A program made the position numbers and the translations under genes. 37,755 bases of DNA. It comes from an uncultured Bacteroidales bacterium. GTDB lineage: Bacteria > Bacteroidota > Bacteroidia > Bacteroidales > Paludibacteraceae. The stretch covers positions 1 through 37,755 of the forward strand of contig ONHW01000022.1 of assembly GCA_900317745.1 (NCBI GenBank), written 5' to 3'. Numbering within the stretch: the stretch's first letter is position 1; each line of letters starts with the position of its first letter. Positions 1-9,089 of the stretch are shown piece after piece. Under the pieces are notes generated by a model, which ran no database searches, was not told the origin of the DNA, and saw nothing but the letters and a program-made list of their open reading frames with translations.

Positions 1-752
1 AATTTCTGTTTGCGGACAATGTTAAGCATAAACTTGCAAGCGAAACATCCGGTAGCAAACGCTGCCACGAACCCCACCAGCAGGGGCATCAGCCCAAGAG
101 TGCTTGTCAGTTCTCCCTTCAACAGGTCGAGCAAATCAAGGAATGCCTCGCCCAATATAGGCACAAGAACCATCAGGAACGAGAACTGCGCGACACTCTC
201 CTTTCTCACGCCACAAAGCAAACCTGTTGCTATTGTTGTACCACTTCTGCTCAATCCAGGCAGCACAGCGCATGCCTGTGCCAGACCAATGACAAACGCA
301 TCGCGGTAGGTCACCTCATGTCCTTCACGACCTTTCTGCGCCAAACGTTTGCTCAGCCACTCACTCAGATACAGCAAACATGCTGTAACAAGCAAACAAA
401 TACCTACGAGCAACAGGCCGTTGCCAAAGAAGGCCTCGACCTCGTCCTTAAAGAACATTCCGACTATGAATACAGGAATCATTGACACAAGAATCTTTGC
501 CACATAATCCTTTTCCTGATTCCATTCAATTGTACAGAACGTACCTCTGAGTAACTGCACTATCTCACGCCAGAGAATGACTATTGTCGCCAATACAGTA
601 GCCGTGTGTACGACTATAGCGAATGTAAGATTTTCCTCACTTGCCGTGCCGAATAATGCCTGACCTATCTCAAGATGCCCGGAACTGGATACGGGTAAGA
701 ACTCTGTCAACCCTTGTATAATACCTAAGACTAATGCCTCCCACCAACTCAT
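1..752 (-). CDS. uppP: undecaprenyl-diphosphatase UppP (BacA), 3' end cut by window
   Basis: Membrane phosphatase that converts undecaprenyl diphosphate to the monophosphate, recycling the lipid carrier for peptidoglycan and surface glycans. Reading leftward from the ATG at 752, the product begins [20 protein letters not shown] and shows both family signatures: [14 protein letters not shown] near residue 15 and [13 protein letters not shown] near residue 170, separated by several hydrophobic helices. About 250 codons are visible; family members are about 260-280 residues, so only the C-terminal tail should be missing. It lies 42 bp downstream of the DUF3098 gene and is probably co-transcribed with ftsX. 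The identification is firm. Confidence 0.93.
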   Translation of the reverse strand, partial: MSWWEALVLGIIQGLTEFLPVSSSGHLEIGQALFGTASEENLTFAIVVHTATVLATIVILWREIVQLLRGTFCTIEWNQEKDYVAKILVSMIPVFIVGMFFKDEVEAFFGNGLLLVGICLLVTACLLYLSEWLSKRLAQKGREGHEVTYRDAFVIGLAQACAVLPGLSRSGTTIATGLLCGVRKESVAQFSFLMVLVPILGEAFLDLLDLLKGELTSTLGLMPLLVGFVAAFATGCFACKFMLNIVRKQK

Positions 753-794
753 TCTATTGCGTAATTATCAGTCGATCATTAAAAATTGCGTGTG

Positions 795-1031
795 TTATTG
801 TTTTGCATCGTCATTCTTATCCCCACGCTTGGGAAAGAGTATTGCAACAATCATCAGCACAAATCCTGCCAACGCCATCATAGGACCGACAGTTATGCGG
901 CGGAATGAAAATATATCCGGATTATACTCGGTAGCACCAGAAGGTTCACCCGTCATAAGGGCAAATCCGACAACTATGATGAGTACGCAGCAGGCGATGA
1001 GTATAAGATTGAACTTGGGTAACTGTTTCAT
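795..1031 (-). CDS. DUF3098 small membrane protein
   Basis: A 78-residue protein with two hydrophobic segments (about residues 8-26 and 50-68) joined by a polar loop that contains NPDIFSFRRITVGPM, followed by a lysine/aspartate-rich tail. This is the pattern of DUF3098, a Bacteroidota family of unknown function usually encoded between ftsX and uppP, as here. It starts 9 bp after the ftsX stop, so the two are very likely one operon. A role linked to division or envelope assembly is inferred only from the neighbourhood. Confidence 0.85.
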   Translation of the reverse strand: MKQLPKFNLILIACCVLIIVVGFALMTGEPSGATEYNPDIFSFRRITVGPMMALAGFVLMIVAILFPKRGDKNDDAKQ

Positions 1032-1040
1032 TGTTTCAAA

Positions 1041-1904
1041 TTAAATAGTGTACATTTTTTCGGCATCCATTCGTATGTACCTGTTCACTGCAATCAGCGC
1101 CCCCACCAAGGTAAGCAGTTCGCCGGTAAGCAGGACAACTGCAGCCACCAATGCTACGTTCTGCCAAGTAAGCGGCATAAGTACGATGTTCATGGAGTAT
1201 TGCACATAATAGAACAAAGCCGCCAGCAATCCGAACGCCAGCAGAGCACTCCAACACCCCATACGCATACTGCGAGCCACAAACGGGCGCTTAATGACCC
1301 ACGGAGTAGCGCCCACCAGACGCATTGTATTGATTAAGAAACGCCGGCTGTAAACATGCAATCGAATCGTATTGATAATCAGCACATACGCAATCAGCAA
1401 CAGCATTACCGCCAAGCCCAAAAGTACGATTGTAACTTGACTAACGTTGTGTGCCAACAAATCCACCAAATCTTTCTGGTACATTACCTGCTTTACGTAT
1501 GGCAAATTGCTCAATTGCTGCTCAACAACCGCTATACTATCGGGATTGGCATACGTAGCTGACAGGCTGACCTCATAGGAGGCAGACAGAGGATTATACC
1601 CAAGAAAATGTGAGGGATCATCACCCAATGAGCGAATGTGTTCCTCCAATGCCTCCTGACTGGAAATATACCTGCAGGCATGACTATAGGGTGCAGCCTG
1701 CAGCACAGCGCCACAGCGTGCGACCTGAGCCGAATCGGCATCCGAAGTTAAAACAACGGTAAGCGTGACATTCGTCTTGACCTGCTCAATCATTCGGTGA
1801 GCAGAGAGGGTGACCATCGCTACCAGTCCCACCAAAAACAGCACCAGCGTGATACTGACAGTGGTGGTGACATACATATTCCAAAATCTACGTTTCTTTT
1901 GCAT
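1041..1904 (-). CDS. ftsX: cell division protein FtsX
   Basis: Permease-like partner of the FtsE ATPase; the complex transmits a signal across the inner membrane to septal peptidoglycan hydrolases. The 287-residue product has the FtsX layout: a short basic N-terminus (MQKKRRFWNMY), TM1 at about residues 12-33, a long extracytoplasmic domain to about 155, then three TM segments at about 158-180, 213-240 and 248-272. The stretch TMRLVGATPWVIKRPF, between TM2 and TM3, is the conserved FtsX cytoplasmic loop. ftsE is not adjacent, which is common in Bacteroidota. It heads the unit ftsX, DUF3098, uppP. No convincing promoter was seen in the 45 bp between the upstream terminator and its ATG. Confidence 0.92.
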   Translation of the reverse strand: MQKKRRFWNMYVTTTVSITLVLFLVGLVAMVTLSAHRMIEQVKTNVTLTVVLTSDADSAQVARCGAVLQAAPYSHACRYISSQEALEEHIRSLGDDPSHFLGYNPLSASYEVSLSATYANPDSIAVVEQQLSNLPYVKQVMYQKDLVDLLAHNVSQVTIVLLGLAVMLLLIAYVLIINTIRLHVYSRRFLINTMRLVGATPWVIKRPFVARSMRMGCWSALLAFGLLAALFYYVQYSMNIVLMPLTWQNVALVAAVVLLTGELLTLVGALIAVNRYIRMDAEKMYTI

Positions 1905-1948
1905 GCGAAAAAATTACCAAGGTACTAATACCTTAAATTACCCTAAAA

Positions 1949-1987
1949 GTGCAAACGAGCAGGCGATTAACCTGCTCCTGTTTGCAC
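1949..1987 (-). terminator. terminator hairpin of the T9SS operon
   Basis: Directly after the gldN stop. The outer stem GTGCAAAC/GTTTGCAC (1949-1956 with 1980-1987) and inner stem AGCAGG/CCTGCT (1958-1963 with 1971-1976) enclose a 7-nt loop. On the minus strand it is followed by a short TTTT run. It separates the gld operon from ftsX. Confidence 0.75.
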
Positions 1988-1993
1988 GATAGA

Positions 1994-2953
1994 TTAGTAC
2001 TCCCACAAATCCAGTTCCATGTTCAGCAGTTCGCTCGCTATTCTTTCCTGATCGCGATGGACGAACTCTTCAGTCAATGTTTCCTGACCTTGTACAATCA
2101 TGCGGTCGAACATGTTGTCATCGCCGATGATGTAGGAAGTGTACATGTGCTCGGCAAAGAAATTGTCGAATGTCACACGCTTACTACTGTTGTTGAGAGG
2201 AATCATGTACTTACGAGCCATGAACGGACGCAGATGGTCGAACAAAATCCAGAAACGTACCTGTTCCACAAGATTGTCATACGGGTCGCGCGCCGATGAC
2301 ATAGCAGATTGCAAAGGAGCAATAGCCATGATCTTCTGATAGAAACGAGACGTGTGCTTGTCGAAGAACACAATCTCCATCGTCAGATACTTAATCTGGT
2401 TACGCACATAATTGGAGTAGCCGTACGTATTGATGTCCAAACGATGTCCGATAGAGTCGTCGTAGGTAACGAGATACTCATCACGGTCGTCCGTATCAAT
2501 GATCTCGCTCATCGGTCGAACGGCGAATGCCGTCTGCATCTCCTTAGTGCGGGGGATGATCATTGAATCGGGGAACATCGGCTTAATGCCACGCGGGTTG
2601 GCACTATATAACGGCAGATATTCCTGTTGTCCGTCAAGAGTTGTTCTGCCGTTAACGACAGCATCAAGAATCAGTCGGAACAAGCTCCAATATTTCGGGT
2701 CATCGGGGTTGGTTGGAAAATAGAGTTGGAAGTTCTGTTTGTAACGCATATCGATTACCCTGTAAATCACACGCGACCAGACGATATCATCTGTACGGTG
2801 GAAGATCGTTGCAATCGTGTCGGCGTTTTCATCCAACTCCTGCGTCTCGATACGTACTGTACCCAGTTCGTTAAAGAACGAATTGATGCGGTGTTGCGCC
2901 TGCAATCCAAGCGCAGCACCCACCAAAACGATGATTAAGAGTGTTCTTTTCAT
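1994..2953 (-). CDS. gldN: type IX secretion ring protein GldN/PorN
   Basis: Periplasmic component of the type IX secretion system that, with the lipoprotein GldK/PorK, forms the ring under the outer membrane. The 319-residue product begins with a signal peptide (MKRTLLIIVLVGAALGLQAQ, cleavage probably after QA). Typical GldN features follow: the DDIVWSRVIYRVIDMRYKQN region near residue 52, PTNPDDPKYWSLFRLILDA near residue 80, and a late MYTSYIIGDDNMFDRMI segment. Length matches the family (about 290-350). It is the last gene of the operon, 9 bp after gldM, and ends at a strong hairpin. Confidence 0.93.
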   Translation of the reverse strand: MKRTLLIIVLVGAALGLQAQHRINSFFNELGTVRIETQELDENADTIATIFHRTDDIVWSRVIYRVIDMRYKQNFQLYFPTNPDDPKYWSLFRLILDAVVNGRTTLDGQQEYLPLYSANPRGIKPMFPDSMIIPRTKEMQTAFAVRPMSEIIDTDDRDEYLVTYDDSIGHRLDINTYGYSNYVRNQIKYLTMEIVFFDKHTSRFYQKIMAIAPLQSAMSSARDPYDNLVEQVRFWILFDHLRPFMARKYMIPLNNSSKRVTFDNFFAEHMYTSYIIGDDNMFDRMIVQGQETLTEEFVHRDQERIASELLNMELDLWEY

Positions 2954-2962
2954 AAGAAGTTT

Positions 2963-4537
2963 TTACTTTAATATAAGCGCCAAGTTACCTTGGTACAGCG
3001 TTTCGGCGCCGCCTTTCGTGCGATACTTGATGTTTTGAACAAGAATCATATCGCCACTCTTGAGTTGTCCGATGAGTTTGAGCTGTGCAGCAGAGAACTT
3101 GTTTCCGGTAGATTTACCGGTCTTACGCAGAATATAGGTGTCGAAACTTGTGATTTCGAAAGGCACTTCGAGCAATCCGTCTTCGCCGTAGCCAATCTCC
3201 AGCACAGTATTCTTATTCAAGCTCTTACGCGGCGTACTGCTTGAGTTAACCTGCTTGCCGTTATCGACAAAGTACGGCATAGGTTGCGGCAGGCGCTGAA
3301 CCTTGAATACTTTCTCGCCCATGGTAGCCATACGTCCGTTCATATCAGCCAACACAGTAACTTTAACAGTCTTGGCATCAGCCTTCGGGCGCAGAATGTA
3401 GAACTTGCCACTGCGCTTAACATCAGCACCTACAACGTTAACTTTCAGTTGGTTATCGGTCATACCCGGAGCGGATACGACATAGCGGTTGTCGAAGTCA
3501 CGGTAGATGATATTCAGGTCCTCGTTCATGACAGAGGCAGAAGGCTCACCTACAACGAACGAAGACTCAAACGGCATGCTAACGGTATCACGGCCTTGTT
3601 TGTAGCGAACGATACCGGAGTAGCGCTGCTCGCCTGAGCCACTGGCTGTGCAACGATAGATACCATCTTCACCCAGTTCCACTCCATTAACGAAGTAATC
3701 CGGCTTAGCGGTTGAGTCAACGGCAGCAAGGATAATCTGTGCCTCATACTGGTCGCCACGGATTACGTACGAAGATTTAGGAATCACGTACGCACGTATA
3801 TCATTAGCCTTGAAGTCGTTGGCATCAATTCGCTGATACAGACGGGTCAGAGTACGATTCTCGTAAGCACGGATATCGTTCTGATACTTGGTAAGAATCG
3901 CCATACAAGCGCCTGCAGGCATACCTTCAAACACCGATGCTTCCCATGCAATTGAGTCGCCATCGTTGTTCACGCCCTTGCCGGTATTAAAGATTCCGTT
4001 CAGGATCTGCGCAGGCTTGCCGTTACGTGCACGCGAACTCCAGTGCTGAATGTCCATAAGCGTTGCCTTGTAGGCATCAATCTTCTCGCGCAGGACCTCA
4101 CCATTATGCTTGGTAGGATCATTCTTGTCGAATTCGACCATGGCATACTGGCCCGGTTTGTCGAAGTCAGACTTGTTGATGATAGTGCGTGCAGTTGAGT
4201 CATACTTCTCGCCGTCCACCAACTTAGCAACGTTTACCTTGAAATCCTGAATATAGTTATACAATTCGTCAGATACCTTTCGCAGCGAGTCCGCCTGAAT
4301 GTACAGCTGTCCAACCTTTTGAGGGTTTTCGGCATAAGCACGTTCGAAACGGCGGTACTGCATGGCATTTTGCTCGTCGGTGTTATCCAGCGTGATATGC
4401 AAGCTGTTGTCCACCTTCTCGAAGGCATCAAGCACGTTCGTACTTACGTTCAACGCCAACATGGCGGTAAGCACGAGGTACATCATACCAATCATTTTTT
4501 GTCTCGGGGTTTCCGGACAGTTGGTTGCTCCACTCAT
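2963..4537 (-). CDS. gldM: type IX secretion motor/shaft protein GldM/PorM
   Basis: Inner-membrane-anchored periplasmic shaft of the T9SS; with GldL it forms the proton-driven motor that contacts the GldKN ring. The 524-residue product has the expected single N-terminal TM helix (QKMIGMMYLVLTAMLALNVS, about residues 13-32), an initial SGATNCPETPRQKM, then a long periplasmic region of helical and Ig-like domains. Length is typical (about 515-530). It is separated from gldL by 176 bp, wider than the other gaps in this operon; no promoter matching the local consensus was seen there. No truncation is visible. Confidence 0.95.
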   Translation of the reverse strand: MSGATNCPETPRQKMIGMMYLVLTAMLALNVSTNVLDAFEKVDNSLHITLDNTDEQNAMQYRRFERAYAENPQKVGQLYIQADSLRKVSDELYNYIQDFKVNVAKLVDGEKYDSTARTIINKSDFDKPGQYAMVEFDKNDPTKHNGEVLREKIDAYKATLMDIQHWSSRARNGKPAQILNGIFNTGKGVNNDGDSIAWEASVFEGMPAGACMAILTKYQNDIRAYENRTLTRLYQRIDANDFKANDIRAYVIPKSSYVIRGDQYEAQIILAAVDSTAKPDYFVNGVELGEDGIYRCTASGSGEQRYSGIVRYKQGRDTVSMPFESSFVVGEPSASVMNEDLNIIYRDFDNRYVVSAPGMTDNQLKVNVVGADVKRSGKFYILRPKADAKTVKVTVLADMNGRMATMGEKVFKVQRLPQPMPYFVDNGKQVNSSSTPRKSLNKNTVLEIGYGEDGLLEVPFEITSFDTYILRKTGKSTGNKFSAAQLKLIGQLKSGDMILVQNIKYRTKGGAETLYQGNLALILK

Positions 4538-4713
4538 TTCTGAAATTAGGATTTAGATCCTTGCACTAATCATTGTAAAAAGTTTGTAAAAACTACGACA
4601 AAACCTCGATAAAGTTGGACAAAATTGTTATTTTCGAGATTGTTTTTGTCTTGTTCCGGATTAGTAGCAGCGGATACGTTTATACTTCTGTTGCCTTTTC
4701 GGAAATGAGCTTC

Positions 4714-5574
4714 TTATGCGAGTGCGCTGAGCATATTTCCATAAACCTTGTTGAGGTCAGCTACCTGTGCAGCGAGTTGCTTGGCAGCAGCCTCAAATGA
4801 CTCGCTACTCTTAGCAGCAGCGGAAGTAGCAGCAGCAGCCTTCTTCAAATCTTCAGCCATGAGTTCAACCTGAGCGGTAGCTGCATTGGTTTTGTCAGCC
4901 TGCAGTTTGAGAGCGTCAGCCTGTGCCTGCACGTTCTTGAGTTGGAGCTCATAGATAGCGTTGAGGTTATTGAGGTTGGCGTTAACGGCGTTCAGTCCTT
5001 TCTCGTAAGCCTCGGTTTGACCGGACATGTTCGTAGCGGAAGCAGCAAATTTCTCCATTGCGTTGCCGGCAATCTCCATTTTCTCACCAAGTTTTGCCGT
5101 ACCTTCAGCCACCTTGCCGAGGTCATTGAGTTGTGCAGCTGTTTTGGCGAGTTTCTGAATACCTTCGGAAAGACTTGCCTGATCTTTGTCAGAGAGTGCT
5201 CCGGCAGGCAGGCTAACGCCACCACCATTACCTCCGTTACCGCCCATACCGCCAAGCAGGGTCGGTTTTTCGCGCTTCGAAATCTCAGCATAAAGATTCG
5301 GTTCGCAACCATGCTCAAGCGAAACGAGTTGCGGGAACACCTGCTCCCAAGCATAGGTGGGGTGTGGGGCGTCCAATGTACCAATCAGAAACAGGAATGC
5401 CTCGGTGAACATACCACCCATAAGCACGTAAGAAGCTCCGGGCCAGTGCAGAATCTTAAACAATGCACCGATGATTACGACAGCAGCACCAACAGAATAG
5501 ATGATACCTGTAACACGTTTACCTTTGTAGGACTCATACCATTCCATGAATCCGCTTTTTTCTTTGTGAGCCAT
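4714..5574 (-). CDS. gldL: type IX secretion motor protein GldL/PorL
   Basis: Inner-membrane proton-channel partner of GldM in the T9SS motor. The 286-residue product starts MAHKEKSGFMEWYESYKGKR and has two TM helices (about residues 20-40 and 48-67). The glutamate in GGMFTEAFLFLIG, inside TM2, is at the position of the conserved proton-path glutamate of the family. A glycine-rich linker near residue 115 leads to a long Ala/Lys/Asn-rich coiled-coil tail (about 130-280), the cytoplasmic region. It lies between gldK (49 bp upstream) and gldM. Confidence 0.94.
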   Translation of the reverse strand: MAHKEKSGFMEWYESYKGKRVTGIIYSVGAAVVIIGALFKILHWPGASYVLMGGMFTEAFLFLIGTLDAPHPTYAWEQVFPQLVSLEHGCEPNLYAEISKREKPTLLGGMGGNGGNGGGVSLPAGALSDKDQASLSEGIQKLAKTAAQLNDLGKVAEGTAKLGEKMEIAGNAMEKFAASATNMSGQTEAYEKGLNAVNANLNNLNAIYELQLKNVQAQADALKLQADKTNAATAQVELMAEDLKKAAAATSAAAKSSESFEAAAKQLAAQVADLNKVYGNMLSALA

Positions 5575-5623
5575 TTTTTTGTTTTTTTAAAGTGTATAAC
5601 TTAAGTTAACTATATTTTTAATA

Positions 5624-7009
5624 TTATTCACCGATATACGAACGAACGCAACGGAATCCGATATACGGGCGACTCTCATACTGATATTCGTAGTCGCGTG
5701 CACCGCACTGCAGATAATCCTTTACATCCTTCCAGCTACCTCCCTTGATGACCTTGCGTTTCAGCTGGTCAGGGTCGTTCTTGCGCGCCATGTATGCGTG
5801 GTTAGGGTTGTAGTCGTGGATGATTGCGCTGGCAGTCGGGGTATATGACTCCATTGTCCACTCGGAGACGTTACCTGACATATCGAACAATCCGAAGTCG
5901 TTGGGTCGGTATGAAGCGACCGCCATCGGTCCGTTGCCGGTATCGTCGTTGTATGCGCCGTGATACGGCTTGAAGTTAGCCAGGAAGCATCCTTTGTAGT
6001 CGCGCACATAGTTGCCGCCCCAGGGATAGGTAGCCATTTTTCTGCCACCTCGAGCAGCATACTCCCACTCGCTTTCGGTAGGCAGGCGGTATATTTGAGC
6101 CTCAAGTGTAGTATTATCCTGCATAATCTTGGTACGCCAGTGGCAGAACGCATGTGCCTGCTCCCAGGTAACGCCCACAACAGGATAGTTGGCGTATCCC
6201 TCGTGCGAGAAATACTTGAGCATCTTTGGGTCGTTGTACGCGTACTGGAAGTCACGAATCCAAACCATCGTATCAGGATAGATATTGATGATGCACTCGG
6301 TGTAGAGGTCTTTCGGCTCTACGAGCTTGCGGATGATCGTTGTATCGAAGATCACACCGTTTTCGTCCACCCAGAACGAATCCACACGCGCACGAGCGTT
6401 ATCAGGATATTTACCTTTGGCTACATCGAACTTATTCTGCTGCAGCTTGGCCTGATCATAGTTCTTCCACGAATAATGGTAATGCATACGGTTCGTATTG
6501 AACGTGTGGTCAGAGTAGAACAACGGGCGCAGAGCTGCATGCACCTCTTCGTCGGTCTTGTACTTGTTCCAAGGAATTTTGGAAGTCATCGCCCAGTTCA
6601 GAGCCGTATCAGGAATAATCTCCTCGATAAACTCTTCTTTAGGAGTAACCATGAACTGCAATCCGTCAGCATACTCGTCAGCAGCACCGGCACGCACCAA
6701 CAGGGTCATGGCAATCGAGTCACGCACCCAGAATACGAACTGCTTGTACTCATTGTTGGTGATTTCCGTTTCGTCCATCCAGAATGCGTCAACCGTTGAC
6801 ATAATCTTGTTGTCAGGCATGGTGAAGAGGTTGGACTGTGTATTCTCACCCTTCATGAAACTACCCTTGCGGATAAGCAACATACCAAAGGGATCAGCTT
6901 CCGAGAAATTCTTCGCCTTACCGGCACCTACCAATTCACCGGCGGGTTTGTTACACCCAACAAGCGCTACCAACAGCGTCAAAATCGGCAGAATAGTTTT
7001 AAATTTCAT
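5624..7009 (-). CDS. gldK: type IX secretion lipoprotein GldK/PorK
   Basis: Outer-membrane lipoprotein with a formylglycine-generating-enzyme-like (sulfatase-modifying factor) fold that forms the T9SS periplasmic ring with GldN. I chose the ATG at 7009, giving MKFKTILPILTLLVALVGC with a lipobox and Cys19; an in-frame TTG three codons upstream is less likely. FGE-like hallmarks include NYPVVGVTWEQAHAFCHWR, RLPTESEWEYAARGG, GLFDMSGNVSEW and the C-terminal KGGSWKD...YIGFRCVRS. The domain is structural in GldK, not enzymatic. The 461-residue length fits. It follows the porP-like gene by about 30 bp. Confidence 0.95.
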   Translation of the reverse strand: MKFKTILPILTLLVALVGCNKPAGELVGAGKAKNFSEADPFGMLLIRKGSFMKGENTQSNLFTMPDNKIMSTVDAFWMDETEITNNEYKQFVFWVRDSIAMTLLVRAGAADEYADGLQFMVTPKEEFIEEIIPDTALNWAMTSKIPWNKYKTDEEVHAALRPLFYSDHTFNTNRMHYHYSWKNYDQAKLQQNKFDVAKGKYPDNARARVDSFWVDENGVIFDTTIIRKLVEPKDLYTECIINIYPDTMVWIRDFQYAYNDPKMLKYFSHEGYANYPVVGVTWEQAHAFCHWRTKIMQDNTTLEAQIYRLPTESEWEYAARGGRKMATYPWGGNYVRDYKGCFLANFKPYHGAYNDDTGNGPMAVASYRPNDFGLFDMSGNVSEWTMESYTPTASAIIHDYNPNHAYMARKNDPDQLKRKVIKGGSWKDVKDYLQCGARDYEYQYESRPYIGFRCVRSYIGE

Positions 7010-7039
7010 ATTGATCAATGTTGTTATAATTTCGTGTTA

Positions 7040-8029
7040 TTATAAGTACCTCACGCTTTTGTATCGGTTGGTACGTTTTGGCTTGAGTATATCAAATCCG
7101 TATGCCAGATACAATTCGTGCGAGCCATAGCTCTCGTAAATAAGTTTGGATGTCGGCAGTTCGTAGGTATATCCTATCTGCAAGCCGGCAATAATATCCA
7201 TTCCAAGTATCAGTCCCACATTCCCCAGTATCCTGTAGCTTGCTCCGAAACGGTATCTGTCCTTGAGTTCCGCTATCATGGCAATGTTTATATCCCATTC
7301 GCGGAAGTCAGACATGACAAGCATCGAGGGTTTGAGCACCCAATTTTTGTTGCGCAAGCGCCAGTTGTAACCACCCGCCAGATACATTGTTCCTTTGAGG
7401 TGGAAATCCGATTCATCGCTCCAATGGAGTGTCGGATATGTCAGGTGACTCATACTTGCACTCACCCACCATGTTGGTGCCGAATACCAGATCCCGATTC
7501 CCAAATCAAAAGTCATTCCGTTACCTCCTTGCCCGGTAGGCAGTGCCGGATCGGATGACGAGAAGTAATCGGCATTCAGTTTGCTCAGGTTGACGCTGTC
7601 GTTGGCGAAACTGATATTTACGAAACCCAGATCAGCACCTATCGCCAGATAACCATTACCTAACTTCAATCTGTATGCGTACTGGGCATGTAATGCCTGG
7701 TTGGAGAATAATCCGAACCTGTCGTTCAGGAACCTCACTCCTGCAGCATGTTTTGTTTTGCCTATCACGAACGGCGATGCGAAGGAGAAATATGTGGTCA
7801 TCGGTGCATTCTTTATTCCGGTGAACTGCATGCGGTGCATACCCGCTACCTTCATCAGGTCGTCGTCACCCGCCGCTGCGGGATTGTAGGCTGTGGGCAG
7901 GAACATATATTGGCCTATCTGCGGGTCAAACTGCGCCTGCACGGCAATCACGCCACACACCATCGCCCCCAGCAGCAGAACTAATCGTTTCACGCTCACA
8001 CCAACAGATATTTGCTCGGACAGAGTCAC
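7040..8029 (-). CDS. porP: PorP/SprF family T9SS outer-membrane protein
   Basis: PorP/SprF proteins are outer-membrane barrels of the T9SS; in Porphyromonas porP precedes porKLMN, the same order as here. The product has the family start pattern AQFDPQIGQYMFLPTAYNPAAAG after a signal peptide, then alternating beta strands typical of a 14-strand barrel, and ends with YGFDILKPKRTNRYKSVRYL. Two GTG starts are possible: 8029 (listed, 329 residues, 6 bp after the DUF2795 stop) or 7993, which gives a cleaner signal peptide beginning at KRLVLLLGAM. I cannot settle this from sequence alone. Confidence 0.9.
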   Translation of the reverse strand: MTLSEQISVGVSVKRLVLLLGAMVCGVIAVQAQFDPQIGQYMFLPTAYNPAAAGDDDLMKVAGMHRMQFTGIKNAPMTTYFSFASPFVIGKTKHAAGVRFLNDRFGLFSNQALHAQYAYRLKLGNGYLAIGADLGFVNISFANDSVNLSKLNADYFSSSDPALPTGQGGNGMTFDLGIGIWYSAPTWWVSASMSHLTYPTLHWSDESDFHLKGTMYLAGGYNWRLRNKNWVLKPSMLVMSDFREWDINIAMIAELKDRYRFGASYRILGNVGLILGMDIIAGLQIGYTYELPTSKLIYESYGSHELYLAYGFDILKPKRTNRYKSVRYL

Positions 8030-8035
8030 AAGGGA

Positions 8036-8257
8036 TCAGTACTCCTCCTCGTCGAAGAAAAAGTCATCCTTGGTCGGGAAGTCCGGCCACAAATCCTCTA
8101 TAGACTCAAATTCCTCTTCGTCGTCCTCAATCTCATTGAGATTCTCAATCACTTCCATAGGCGCACCCGTGCGTTGCGCATAGTCAAGCAACTCGTCCCG
8201 CGTTGCAGGCCAAGGTGCATCTTCAAGTTTCGATGCCAATTCCAAATTCCAATACAT
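8036..8257 (-). CDS. DUF2795-type small acidic protein
   Basis: A 73-residue protein starting MYWNLELASKLEDAPWPATR; the ATG at 8257 was chosen because homology-like sequence begins there and an upstream in-frame ATG (8332) adds only leader-like residues. The segment APWPATRDELLDYAQRTGAP matches DUF2795, and the tail is extremely acidic (runs of Asp/Glu ending FFFDEEEY). Function is unknown. It is the first gene of the transcript that continues into the T9SS genes, with about 140 nt of leader. Confidence 0.85.
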   Translation of the reverse strand: MYWNLELASKLEDAPWPATRDELLDYAQRTGAPMEVIENLNEIEDDEEEFESIEDLWPDFPTKDDFFFDEEEY

Positions 8258-8399
8258 ATTCGCAGTGTTATATCGTTTGTTTATACGTGATAAACAGGCC
8301 TTTGGTCCATTAATCCGACTGCCGAAATTCACATACCATCATACGCAAAACGGTGCGCTTTTAGGCGCATTAAACATACGTGGTATACAAAATTTCGCG

Positions 8400-8431
8400 C
8401 AAAGGTACAAAAAAATATCGAAATATGCAAG
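8400..8431 (-). promoter_or_regulatory. promoter of DUF2795-porP-gldKLMN operon
   Basis: Reading the minus strand: CTTG at 8431-8428, exactly 20 bp, then TACCTTTG at 8407-8400, followed by CGC. This fits the Bacteroidota sigma consensus (TTTG, 19-21 bp, TANNTTTG) with one mismatch. Transcription would start near 8395, leaving a leader of about 140 nt with a small GCGC-stem hairpin at about 8354-8369. Confidence 0.7.
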
Positions 8432-8448
8432 TTTTTTTCACTTTTTTT

Positions 8449-9042
8449 TTATTTTTTCCACTCAACTGGCGATTTTTTTTGCAAAATGGTACATTTACGG
8501 GCTAAAACAAAACAATAATCCGACAGTCTGTTTACCCAACGGATGGCGATTGTTGTTTGCGTTTTTTGTTCAGGATCACCGTCTGCATGCTCTTCTGCTT
8601 CCGACAGTCGTACCATCAGGCGCTCGAGACGCCGGGTTACCGTACGGCAGATATGCGCAGCGGCAATCACCTGACTGCCCGCCGGCAGAATAAATGCGTG
8701 TTGCGGCGGCAACTCTGTCTGAATGGCATCAATCCACCGCTCAATCTCCGCTACATCTGCATCGGCAAGCCATTCACCCGGAGCAAGCGATAGTAACGCG
8801 CCAAGGTTGAACAGTTTGTTCTGTATCGTATTCACCTGGCTTATGTGCACCGTGACATCTGTTAGCGGCTCATCGGGAGGCAACTGTTCGCCCCATTCTG
8901 CAAGCAGTGCTCCGAGCCACCCGAAGTATGAATTGAGTTCATCACTGGTGCCGTAGGTTTCTATTCGAAGATCGCTTTTGCGTACACGGTCACCGCTTGC
9001 CAGTGAAGTTGTCCCGTTATCTCCTGTCTTGGTATATATCAT
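8449..9042 (-). CDS. cob(I)alamin adenosyltransferase (PduO type)
   Basis: Transfers the adenosyl group of ATP to cob(I)alamin to make adenosylcobalamin. Start at the ATG at 9042 (MIYTKTGDNGTTSLASGDR); longer in-frame starts would run into the upstream gene. Signature residues: TKTGDNGTTSL (ATP loop), the KSDLRIETYGTSDELNS block near residue 28, ICRTVTRRLERL near 135 and RWVNRLSDYCFVLAR near 170. The 197-residue length is normal for trimeric PduO-type enzymes. It is the last gene of a three-gene minus-strand unit, 47 bp after the methyltransferase; no biosynthetic B12 genes are in the window. Confidence 0.93.
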   Translation of the reverse strand: MIYTKTGDNGTTSLASGDRVRKSDLRIETYGTSDELNSYFGWLGALLAEWGEQLPPDEPLTDVTVHISQVNTIQNKLFNLGALLSLAPGEWLADADVAEIERWIDAIQTELPPQHAFILPAGSQVIAAAHICRTVTRRLERLMVRLSEAEEHADGDPEQKTQTTIAIRWVNRLSDYCFVLARKCTILQKKSPVEWKK

Positions 9043-9089
9043 GAGTTGTTGATAGTTGATATTTTTCTTGCAAGACCTCAAAAGAGAGG

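Noticed and set aside
4538-4713. A gene or promoter in the gldL-gldM gap
   Set aside because: No coding-like frame and no pair of boxes with the 19-21 bp spacing on the minus strand.
8258-8332. Longer start for the DUF2795 protein
   Set aside because: The added residues are not family-like and lie in the leader between promoter and the better ATG at 8257.
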